A stretch of DNA of 10,354 nt, taken from Pseudomaricurvus sp965662505 (GTDB lineage Bacteria > Pseudomonadota > Gammaproteobacteria > Pseudomonadales > Cellvibrionaceae). Each line of letters starts with the position of its first letter. Position 1 is the stretch's first letter. Location of the stretch: the NCBI RefSeq assembly GCF_965662505.1, contig NZ_CBFIHX010000122.1, positions 1 to 10,354 on the forward strand, given 5' to 3'. Shown piece by piece: positions 1 through 5,026 of this stretch. The translations under genes and the position numbers were made by a program. A model generated the notes under the pieces. That model did no database searches. It was not told the DNA's origin and saw nothing but the letters and a program-made list of their open reading frames with translations.

Positions 1-940
1 CACGCTCCTGGGAGTGTTGAATGGTTTGTTCAACACGTGCGATATCGGCACCAATAGAATAGAAACGACCTTGAACGTCGTTGAACTTGTCGGTTAAGTC
101 TGTGTACTGGGTGCGGTATTTCTCGATAGCGGTGTCGTTTTGCACCTGACCGGTGACAAACGACTCTACTTTCAGCTCTAATTCTGTAATGGCTTCTTTT
201 TTGACGGTTGCCTGTTCGTCCAGCACTTTAAAGCGTAACGCCTGCAGCTGAGCCTTCAGCAAGCGCTCCTCTTTCTTGTATTCAGTATACTTTTCAGCCG
301 ATTGAGCCTGACGATGCAGGCGGGAGAGCTGGCGCTCCAGTTCGTCGCGGATATCGGTCAAGCGCTCGAGGTTTTCGTGGGTACGACGCATGCGATTTTC
401 AGTGTCGCGGCGACGCTCTTTGTACTTGGAGATCCCCGCCGCCTCTTCAATATACACCCGCAATTCTTCAGGCTTTGCTTCGATCAGACGGGAAATCATC
501 CCCTGTTCGATAATGGCGTAACTACGCGGTCCCAGACCGGTACCGAGGAAGATATCCGTAATATCACGGCGACGACATTTGGTACCGTTCAGGTAATAGC
601 TGTTTTGAGCGTCACGGGTCACTTTACGTTTGATGGAGATTTCCGCAAATCCCGCGTACTCACCCACCAAGGAGCCATCGCTGTTGTCAAAAACCAGCTC
701 AATAGAGGCTTGCCCCACAGGTTTTCTGCCACCGGAGCCGTTAAAGATAACGTCCGTCATGGATTCACCGCGAAGGTTCTTGGCGGAAGACTCCCCCATT
801 ACCCAGCGCACGGCATCGATGATATTGGATTTACCACAACCATTGGGTCCGACTACGGCCCCCAGGTTGCTGGGAAAATTGACGGTCGTCGGATCGACGA
901 ACGATTTAAAACCTGCCAGCTTAATGCATTTTAGCCGCAT
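1..940 (-). CDS. smc: Chromosome segregation ATPase Smc, N-terminal part
   Basis: This is the first 313 residues of the Smc condensin subunit, which with ScpA and ScpB compacts and helps separate replicated chromosomes; the rest lies beyond the left edge. The protein opens MRLKCIKLAGFKSF, the typical start of the Smc head. Residues 31-38 (GPNGCGKS) form the Walker A nucleotide-binding loop, followed by NIIDAVRWVMGE. A Q-loop region (YAIIEQGMIS) and the conserved IEEAAGISKYKERR segment follow, after which a long charged heptad-rich coiled coil begins near residue 165. The ATG at 940 is chosen because it gives the canonical N-terminus; its ribosome binding site is weak. The Walker B and signature motifs lie in the unseen C-terminal head. 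Having Smc rather than MukB argues against an enteric bacterium or Vibrio. The gene is separated from ccmI by about 330 bases and probably has its own promoter. Identification is very secure. Confidence 0.97.
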   Translation of the reverse strand, partial: MRLKCIKLAGFKSFVDPTTVNFPSNLGAVVGPNGCGKSNIIDAVRWVMGESSAKNLRGESMTDVIFNGSGGRKPVGQASIELVFDNSDGSLVGEYAGFAEISIKRKVTRDAQNSYYLNGTKCRRRDITDIFLGTGLGPRSYAIIEQGMISRLIEAKPEELRVYIEEAAGISKYKERRRDTENRMRRTHENLERLTDIRDELERQLSRLHRQAQSAEKYTEYKKEERLLKAQLQALRFKVLDEQATVKKEAITELELKVESFVTGQVQNDTAIEKYRTQYTDLTDKFNDVQGRFYSIGADIARVEQTIQHSQER

Positions 941-978
941 AGAAATGCTTCACTCAGATATAACGTATTGATTTTCTT

Positions 979-1007
979 ATGATTTGGGGTCGATCCAAAT
1001 AGGTCAA
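979..1007 (-). promoter_or_regulatory. Candidate promoter for smc
   Basis: On the minus strand TTGACC (1007-1002) is followed after 17 bases by AATCAT (984-979), a 4/6 match to the -10 hexamer. Transcription would start near 972, leaving a leader of about 30 bases before the smc ATG. The -35 is good and the -10 mediocre. This is a pattern match with no other support. Confidence 0.3.
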
Positions 1008-1147
1008 AAACGCCATCCAACGACGCTAAATCTATATTCTTCACCCTGCCAGCCCACATCCCGTGTTCACTGTCGTCATGATTCAAACGATTGATCAAAC
1101 AGGAATTTTACACACTTGAGAGGGCTATTACATCCACTCACTCAGGG

Positions 1148-1185
1148 AAAATTCCGGTCACCCAGCTCACCGAAAGCGACCGGAA
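1148..1185 (-). terminator. Probable ccmI terminator
   Basis: TTCCGGTCAC (1152-1161) and GCGACCGGAA (1176-1185) form a 10-base-pair stem if read on the minus strand, where position 9 is a G-U wobble; on the plus strand the same position is an A-C mismatch. Four U residues (1151-1148) follow the stem in the minus direction. It lies about 90 bases past the ccmI stop. The strand asymmetry supports leftward use, but the U-tract is short. Confidence 0.45.
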
Positions 1186-1272
1186 ACTGCACACCAAAAG
1201 ACTGCTCAAAACCCACCCAAAGGGGCCGAAAATCACCCGAACCGCACAGAATTCATCAGACAAACAACAACT

Positions 1273-2580
1273 CTATGGTATCTGCTGATCAACCGACAAA
1301 CTGAGAGGCTCATTCAATTCTGCCAGCACGACGGGACCAAAACTGCCCTGCCAGTCACCGGATTGTGGTACAGGCTCCCCGGATTTTGAAATACGTGCCA
1401 CCACTTCCAGCTTGGGCACACTGGCAATGGTCATTCCCGGCGCCATCGCCATGGACTCATCCAGCGTGATTTCGGCCGGCAGATCCGCCACGGTCAATCG
1501 CTGAATCGCCAAAGGCATCTTCGCGCCCTGCCAGGCTCTCGCATAGATAAAGACGGTATCCTCTGGAGCCACAGAGATCCCACCCGGAACACTGACTTTC
1601 ACCGTCAGGCTGTTTGCCGATTTGCTGGCTGTCGGGTCTCCAGATTCTCCGGCAGGCTTCTCGCCAGTCGCCGACTCGCCTTGCTGACTCAGCATCAGCG
1701 GCGCCTGAACGCCAGACTCTTCAGCCAGGGCCTTCGCCCGTTGAATGCCAGCCAAGAGCGATCTGGCTGCCGGGCTGTTTCTGCCCATTACCTCAACCGC
1801 ATGCTCCCAGCTCTGAATAGCCTTCCGATACTCCTGCCTTTCGAAGGCTGCAATTCCCATCAACCCCAATGATGTGGTCTCATCAGGGTTTTTGGTCAGC
1901 GCTTGCTTCGCTAAAGCTTCCACTTCAGGGGTTACCCGGTTGCCTGACGCCAAAAAGACCGCTTGCGCGAGTTCACCCAGAATATGCGGAGGGACTTCTT
2001 CATTGTGCTGGGCAATATACATGTAGGCACCAACGGCCTTCACGTAGTCATTGTTCTGCATGTAGGAACGGGCCAACAAATAGCGATTACCGACATTATC
2101 CGGCTTTTTCTCAAGTCGGTTTTCCAGGCTCGCAATCAAAGCATCCAGATCTTCCTGACCACTGACGGCGTCCTGCTGCTGGAAATACGCCTCGCGAAGA
2201 TCGAGAATTTCCACGTCTTCAATAGAGCCATGCTGCCAGTAAAAACCCAACGCAACCAATGGCAAAAGACCTGCCGCCAGGTAAAGACTCCACCGGGAAG
2301 TACCCTGACCGGTATGTTCCGTTACAGCAATATCTTCCAACAGCGATAATTCCAGCTCTTTTTTCAGCTGATCAAACTGCGCCTGCTCCAGTTCGCCCGA
2401 AGCCAACTGGGACTCCAACACCTGCAGGTGTTCATTAAACAGATCGAGAACCACCTCTTTGCGATTTTCGACATCGGCCGGATCAACCCGTCGCGACTTT
2501 GATTGGCGCCAGAGCGGCCACAAAACGAAAACCACCGCTACAACGGCCATTACGGCAACAACCAGCCAAAAATTCCCCAT
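1273..2580 (-). CDS. ccmI: Cytochrome c maturation protein CcmI (CycH)
   Basis: CcmI is the apocytochrome c chaperone of the System I maturation pathway. It binds apocytochrome C-termini in the periplasm and hands them to CcmF/CcmH for haem ligation. The 435-residue protein has the family layout: a first membrane helix at about residues 3-22, a charged loop with a leucine-rich segment (about 40-85), a second helix at about 97-115, then a periplasmic TPR domain (about 145-290) with repeats such as NRYLLARSYMQNNDYVKAVGAY. The C-terminal domain (about 320-435) contains VSVPGGISVAPEDTVFIYAR, typical of the second periplasmic domain. I start at the ATG at 2580, with an AAGGTAGGG ribosome binding site upstream; a TTG codon one position earlier (2583) is possible but less likely. 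It lies 150 bases downstream of ccmH with a hairpin between them. The other ccm genes are not in this window. Confidence 0.93.
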   Translation of the reverse strand: MGNFWLVVAVMAVVAVVFVLWPLWRQSKSRRVDPADVENRKEVVLDLFNEHLQVLESQLASGELEQAQFDQLKKELELSLLEDIAVTEHTGQGTSRWSLYLAAGLLPLVALGFYWQHGSIEDVEILDLREAYFQQQDAVSGQEDLDALIASLENRLEKKPDNVGNRYLLARSYMQNNDYVKAVGAYMYIAQHNEEVPPHILGELAQAVFLASGNRVTPEVEALAKQALTKNPDETTSLGLMGIAAFERQEYRKAIQSWEHAVEVMGRNSPAARSLLAGIQRAKALAEESGVQAPLMLSQQGESATGEKPAGESGDPTASKSANSLTVKVSVPGGISVAPEDTVFIYARAWQGAKMPLAIQRLTVADLPAEITLDESMAMAPGMTIASVPKLEVVARISKSGEPVPQSGDWQGSFGPVVLAELNEPLSLSVDQQIP

Positions 2581-2632
2581 CAATGCCCTACCTTACTTTT
2601 GGCCATCTAATTGGCCCAACTCAAATACATTA

Positions 2633-2660
2633 AAACCGCACTCGGTGGCGACTGCGGTTT
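2633..2660 (-). terminator. Terminator-like hairpin between ccmH and ccmI
   Basis: AAACCGCA (2633-2640) pairs perfectly with TGCGGTTT (2653-2660). After one C-C mismatch the inner bases TCG/CGA (2642-2644, 2649-2651) pair around a four-base loop. On the minus strand the stem is followed by TTTTAATG, giving a short U-tract. It could end or attenuate transcription from ccmH before ccmI, or act as a processing or stability element within one transcript. The structure is clear; the function is inferred. Confidence 0.5.
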
Positions 2661-2732
2661 ACTCTCAATCAACGAATTTGTCTTAACGTGAACACTTTTC
2701 TGATATTAACCTTGCCTCTATCAAGCTTGGCT

Positions 2733-3260
2733 TTAATCAGAAGACTGCTTTCGCTTTTGCTCTGCGGCTTTCAGCAACTGCTTCAAACGCGCCTGTTCAT
2801 CCGACTCCAGCACGTCGCCTTGTGACTTGCTTTTACGTCGCTGACGCAAGGTCAGCCCCACCATTACGGCGCCCAGAACCAGCAAAACCGCAGGTAAAGA
2901 CCACAACAACATCGTGTTGCTCTTTAACTGAGGACGATAGAGAACATAGTCGCCATAGCGATTCACCATGAAATCCACGATTTCTTTATCGCTCTTCCCC
3001 TCTTGCAGCATGCGGTAAAGCTCGCGCCTTAAATCTGCAGCAATGGGCGAATCAGACCCACCAAGGTTTTGATTCTGGCATTTGGGACAGCGCAGCTCTT
3101 CCACAAAGGACAGATAGCGCTGACGGGTCACCTCATCATCAAACTCGTAGACGTCAATTCCGGCCCAGGCTGACGAGGCCATCAGCACAAGTCCCACCAG
3201 CCAGGCGAAGAAACCATAGTGGACACTTGATGTATTCATACTCAGGAATCTGCGAGACAT
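2733..3260 (-). CDS. ccmH: Cytochrome c maturation thiol oxidoreductase CcmH
   Basis: CcmH keeps the haem-binding cysteines of apocytochromes c reduced for haem ligation. It is membrane-anchored and faces the periplasm. The 175-residue protein has an N-terminal signal sequence ending at about AWA (residue 33). It then has the family motif LRCPKCQNQN with the redox pair C58 and C61, a helical bundle (DLRRELYRMLQEGKSDKEIVDFMVNRYGDYV, in two parts), a single membrane helix at about 117-137 and a basic cytoplasmic tail. This is the short CcmH form, with the CcmI part encoded separately. The ATG at 3260 has GGAG about nine bases upstream and overlaps the stop of a 7-codon leader ORF; an internal Met8 would also leave a complete signal peptide. 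It is the first gene of its unit, preceded by its own candidate promoter and a divergent tRNA unit. Confidence 0.95.
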   Translation of the reverse strand: MSRRFLSMNTSSVHYGFFAWLVGLVLMASSAWAGIDVYEFDDEVTRQRYLSFVEELRCPKCQNQNLGGSDSPIAADLRRELYRMLQEGKSDKEIVDFMVNRYGDYVLYRPQLKSNTMLLWSLPAVLLVLGAVMVGLTLRQRRKSKSQGDVLESDEQARLKQLLKAAEQKRKQSSD

Positions 3261-3283
3261 TATTGTTGGCTCCGGTCAGTCAT
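3260..3283 (-). CDS. Seven-codon leader ORF overlapping the ccmH start
   Basis: On the minus strand an ATG at 3283, preceded by a strong GGGGGA Shine-Dalgarno sequence six to seven bases upstream, opens a frame encoding MTDRSQQ. Its TAA stop shares one base with the ccmH ATG (TAATG). This is the usual arrangement for translational coupling, where terminating ribosomes restart on the next gene. The peptide has no recognisable function and its sequence need not matter. It could also be a chance ATG behind a purine-rich stretch. The frame differs from that of ccmH, so it is not an N-terminal extension. Confidence 0.4.
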   Translation of the reverse strand: MTDRSQQ

Positions 3284-3307
3284 AAATCCCCCTTCAAAGA
3301 GCGGAAG

Positions 3308-3313
3308 AGTATA
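3308..3313 (-). promoter_or_regulatory. Extended -10 promoter for ccmH
   Basis: The minus strand reads TGCTATACT here: a 5/6 match to TATAAT (TATACT at 3313-3308) with the TGn extension, which can compensate for the absence of a good -35. Transcription would start near 3300, about 17 bases before the leader ORF and 40 bases before the ccmH ATG. An inverted repeat GACTTC-N13-GAAGTC (3320-3344) covers the -35 side and might be an operator. Confidence 0.45.
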
Positions 3314-3391
3314 GCAACCGACTTCGCGAGGCTCTAGAGAAGTCTCGTAAAGAAAAATCAGTATGATTTTGAATTTTCTGGAAAAAAGTCG

Positions 3392-3419
3392 TTGACCCAG
3401 AACGAAATATCATTATTAT
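3392..3419 (+). promoter_or_regulatory. Stable-RNA promoter of the tRNA unit
   Basis: TTGACC (3392-3397) and TATTAT (3414-3419) are separated by 16 bases and match the sigma-70 consensus at 5/6 positions each. The following ACGCGGCC is a GC-rich discriminator, which is known to make rRNA and tRNA promoters sensitive to ppGpp. The tRNA-Val gene begins about 20 bases downstream. Confidence 0.7.
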
Positions 3420-3438
3420 ACGCGGCCACTGACAGCGA

Positions 3439-3514
3439 GGGTGGTTAGCTCAGCTGGGAGAGCATCGCCCTTACAAGGCGAGGGTCGGGGGTTCGATCCC
3501 CTCACCACCCACCA
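3439..3514 (+). tRNA. tRNA-Val (anticodon UAC)
   Basis: A complete 76-base cloverleaf including the encoded CCA. The acceptor stem GGGTGGT pairs with ACCACCC. The D arm contains AGCTCAGCTGGGAGAGC, the anticodon stem TCGCC/GGCGA encloses the loop CTTACAA, and the T arm carries GGTTCGATCC. The anticodon TAC is at 3472-3474, reading valine GUA/GUG codons. It is the first gene of a two-tRNA transcript. Confidence 0.97.
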
Positions 3515-3561
3515 GTTTTTCGATGCGTGATGCGAAAGATTTGGAGTTGTCAGAACAATGC

Positions 3562-3638
3562 GGACCGGTAGTTCAGTTGGTTAGAATGCCGGCCTGTCAC
3601 GCCGGAGGTCGCGGGTTCGAGTCCCGTCCGGTCCGCCA
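3562..3638 (+). tRNA. tRNA-Asp (anticodon GUC)
   Basis: A complete 77-base tRNA with encoded CCA. The acceptor stem GGACCGG pairs with CCGGTCC and the discriminator base is G. The anticodon stem CCGGC/GCCGG encloses CTGTCAC with anticodon GTC at 3596-3598, and the T arm carries GGGTTCGAGTCCC. It follows tRNA-Val after 47 bases with no promoter between them and is followed by a terminator, so the two are probably cotranscribed. Confidence 0.97.
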
Positions 3639-3645
3639 CTATTTT

Positions 3646-3674
3646 AAAAAGCCGCTCTTTGAGCGGCTTTTTTT
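3646..3674 (+). terminator. Terminator of the tRNA unit
   Basis: GCCGCTC (3651-3657) and GAGCGGC (3661-3667) form a perfect 7-base-pair GC-rich stem with a TTT loop. It is flanked by five A residues on the left and seven T residues (3668-3674) on the right. This is a textbook intrinsic terminator eight bases after tRNA-Asp. The left A-tract gives it some potential on the opposite strand too. Confidence 0.9.
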
Positions 3675-3731
3675 ATGCCTGACGGAAACCCCAACTGTCG
3701 GTTTCGGCTTGAAACAGGGTTTCACACAAAC

Positions 3732-3759
3732 AAAAAAAGCAGCCCTATAGCTGCTTTTT
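3732..3759 (-). terminator. Terminator facing the tRNA unit
   Basis: AGCAGC (3738-3743) pairs with GCTGCT (3750-3755) around the loop CCTATA. On the minus strand the stem is followed by seven U residues (3738-3732); on the plus strand by five T residues. The longer U-tract suggests that it mainly ends the leftward transcript of the small membrane protein gene at 3915-4046, about 155 bases past that gene's stop. It may also back up the tRNA terminator. Confidence 0.75.
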
Positions 3760-3780
3760 CTGAATAGCCCACCGCCTCAA

Positions 3781-3811
3781 ATCTAGCCAACACCTCATCT
3801 AGCCAACACCT
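3781..3811. repeat. Tandem duplication of a 15-base unit
   Basis: ATCTAGCCAACACCT occurs at 3781-3795 and again, identically, at 3797-3811, separated by a single C. It lies in the presumed 3' untranslated part of the small membrane protein transcript. Identity of the copies suggests a recent slippage duplication. Confidence 0.9.
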
Positions 3812-3838
3812 ACCATCACTCCAGAAAGACCATTGAGG

Positions 3839-3889
3839 GAGAGTCCCTCTTAAGCGAGAGTCCCTCCTAAGCGAGAGCCCCTCTTAAAA
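3839..3889. repeat. Three tandem 17-base repeats
   Basis: The unit GAGAGTCCCTCTTAAGC (3839-3855) is followed by a copy with one change (3856-3872) and a third copy (3873-3889) that departs in the centre and at its end. Each unit contains a small inverted repeat, so read on the minus strand it could form a mini-hairpin AGAG-GGA-CUCU with GGA in the loop (GGG in the third copy). A further inverted repeat GAGGGA/TCCCTC (3835-3849) overlaps the first unit. Its function is unknown. Confidence 0.85.
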
Positions 3890-3914
3890 GGTGTCCTGAC
3901 ATACCATAAAGGTA

Positions 3915-4046
3915 CTAACTGCTTTTATCGGCTTTTTTCATGTCTTCCTGAATATGACGGCGTGCATAAACGCCAACATACCCCATCATGACACACGCCA
4001 AAACGACAATGGCCACACCAGAGAGAACATACAGATCGATATACAT
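3915..4046 (-). CDS. Small single-helix membrane protein, possibly CcoM-like cbb3 oxidase subunit
   Basis: A 43-residue protein starting MYIDLYVLSGVAIVVL. It has one membrane helix (about residues 6-28) with a GYVGVYARRHIQED end and a charged tail DMKKADKSS. The ATG at 4046 has a strong Shine-Dalgarno sequence (AGGAAGGTGA) about five bases upstream, which makes this a credible gene despite its size. The short periplasm-side Met-hydrophobic-Asp start, the single glycine-containing helix and the basic/His stretch after it resemble my recollection of CcoM, a roughly 36-residue subunit found in Pseudomonas cbb3 cytochrome c oxidase. That resemblance is from memory and unverified. An Anr/FNR-like box 120 bases upstream agrees with a role in low-oxygen respiration. 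No other respiratory oxidase gene is in view. It could instead be an unrelated small membrane protein. Confidence 0.7.
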   Translation of the reverse strand: MYIDLYVLSGVAIVVLACVMMGYVGVYARRHIQEDMKKADKSS

Positions 4047-4080
4047 AGGTCACCTTCCTTCTTGCTTTCAGGCTGATTAA

Positions 4081-4125
4081 AGCTTTACCGAGTCGGCTGA
4101 AGCGTTATAGATTCCGGCTAAAGCT
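4081..4125 (-). promoter_or_regulatory. Stem-loop at the 5' end of the small membrane protein mRNA
   Basis: AGCTTTACCG (4081-4090) is complementary to CGGCTAAAGCT (4115-4125), giving 10 base pairs with one bulged base around a 24-base loop. If transcription starts near 4132, this stem would form about six bases from the 5' end of the minus-strand mRNA, a position known to protect transcripts from decay. The pairing is seen; the function is inferred. Confidence 0.45.
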
Positions 4126-4138
4126 CTTGTTTGAGTTA

Positions 4139-4179
4139 ATAATACGCCGATCCCCCATTCACACCTTGATCTCGGTCAA
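4139..4179 (-). promoter_or_regulatory. Anr/FNR box with class II promoter for the small membrane protein gene
   Basis: TTGATCTCGGTCAA (4166-4179) matches the Anr/FNR consensus TTGAT-N4-ATCAA at 9 of 10 defined positions. On the minus strand TATTAT (4144-4139) is a 5/6 -10 hexamer centred 31 bases from the box centre. That is within one base of the spacing expected when the activator sits at -41.5 of a class II promoter. The start would be near 4132. No comparable -10 occurs at that distance on the plus strand, so the site is better assigned to the leftward gene than to the rightward cytochrome b561 gene. Confidence 0.6.
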
Positions 4180-4429
4180 GAGAGAGTGTTCTTGAAATTG
4201 TGAACTCGCCTACACTGACAACAGTACACAGTAGACTTTTGTTGAATAATCCGCCAAATTCGCACTCACTGAGTCACATGGAAGGTTCATCAATGAAAAT
4301 CAATCAGAAGTCATAAAGATCGCCTATTTTTTCTGACCATAACTCATGGGATGGAGTGAACACCCTCAATCCACCAGTAGAATACCGCCTATACTTCACT
4401 CAACTCACCGAATGCAACAACCTCTTAAA
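4180..4429. other. Region upstream of the cytochrome b561 gene
   Basis: This 250-base stretch should carry the promoter of the b561-yceI pair, but I found no -35/-10 pair with acceptable spacing. A seven-codon frame (4293-4316, MKINQKS) follows a good GGAAGG ribosome binding site; it is not in frame with the next gene and may be chance. The b561 reading frame stays open back to an ATG at 4346. Confidence 0.4.
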
Positions 4430-4966
4430 ATGATTAAAAATACGCCACAAACATACGGCTCCGTCAGTAAATGCCTACATTGGGCCATCGCATTGGTTAT
4501 CGTCGGTATGTTTATACTCGGCTTGTGGATGGTCGATCTCACTTATTACGACAGCTGGTATGTGAAGGCGCCCCATTACCATAAAAGCGTTGGCATCCTG
4601 ATAGCCTTCGCCATGATATTTCGACTGCTCTGGCGATGGTCAAACCCCACGCCAAAACACATCGTCAGCCATAAACCCTGGGAAGTCAGTCTTGCACTGG
4701 CAACACATGTTTTGCTTTATATACTGATTTTTAGCATTCTCGTTACTGGCTACCTGATTCCTACCGCCGACGGACGTGGTATCGATGTGTTCAACTGGTT
4801 TACCGTACCATCTGTTGGCAGTTTCTTTGATAACCAGGAGGATGTGGCAGGAGACATACACTATTGGTCTGCCTGGGCTGTTATTGCATTGGCTTCATTG
4901 CACACGATTGCAGCTATAAAACATCATGTCCTGGATAAGGACGCGACCCTGAAACGAATGCTGTAA
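4430..4966 (+). CDS. yceJ: Cytochrome b561 family protein (YceJ-like)
   Basis: A four-helix inner-membrane dihaem cytochrome b561 that probably passes electrons between quinol and a periplasmic partner. The 178-residue protein has YGSVSKCLHW (H17) before helix 1, APHYHKSVG (H51) before helix 2, ATHVLLY (H93) at helix 3, and DIHYW (H144) and LHTIAAIKHH (H158) around helix 4. These include the histidines expected to hold two haems. The family end motif KDATLKRML is present. I prefer the ATG at 4430 because YGxVSKxLHW is normally close to the N-terminus; in-frame ATGs at 4412 and 4346 would add 6 or 28 residues that look non-coding. None has a good ribosome binding site, so the start is uncertain. 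It lies 60 bases before a yceI gene, the same order as the yceJ-yceI pair of E. coli. Confidence 0.9.
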   Translation: MIKNTPQTYGSVSKCLHWAIALVIVGMFILGLWMVDLTYYDSWYVKAPHYHKSVGILIAFAMIFRLLWRWSNPTPKHIVSHKPWEVSLALATHVLLYILIFSILVTGYLIPTADGRGIDVFNWFTVPSVGSFFDNQEDVAGDIHYWSAWAVIALASLHTIAAIKHHVLDKDATLKRML

Positions 4967-5026
4967 ACTCACACGGTCACGACACTGCCCTTCCAACTAT
5001 TTTAAACTTCATGAAAAGGAATATTT

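Larger units (their letters stand above)
941..1272. other. Intergenic region between ccmI and smc
   Basis: This 332-base stretch holds a terminator-like hairpin (1148-1185) and a weak candidate smc promoter (979-1007). A plus-strand open frame at 1091-1288 would encode 65 residues. It has no convincing Shine-Dalgarno sequence, a composition unlike the neighbouring proteins, and runs into the 3' end of ccmI, so I do not consider it a gene. I see nothing else here. Confidence 0.6.

Noticed and set aside
302..971. Two plus-strand open frames of 210 and 113 codons
   Set aside because: They lie antisense to the clearly coding Smc N-terminus, overlap each other and show no family features or ribosome binding sites.
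1090..1105. TTGATCAA palindrome as an Anr/FNR site
   Set aside because: The half sites lack the four-base spacing required by the consensus and no matching promoter is near.
1091..1304. Short plus-strand frames in the ccmI-smc spacer
   Set aside because: No Shine-Dalgarno sequence, they overlap the ccmI 3' end and a terminator-like hairpin, and the residue composition looks random.
3685..3715. Alternative hairpins GAAACC/GGTTTC and GTTTC/GAAAC as an attenuator
   Set aside because: Stems of five or six bases located after the tRNA terminator; no gene follows that could be controlled.
3523..3750. Plus-strand open frame of 75 codons over the tRNA-Asp gene
   Set aside because: It runs through the tRNA and its terminator; translated tRNA sequences of this kind are a well-known false gene.
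4346..4429. N-terminal extension of the cytochrome b561 protein
   Set aside because: The extra 28 residues are unlike the family, have no membrane or signal character, and there is no ribosome binding site at 4346.
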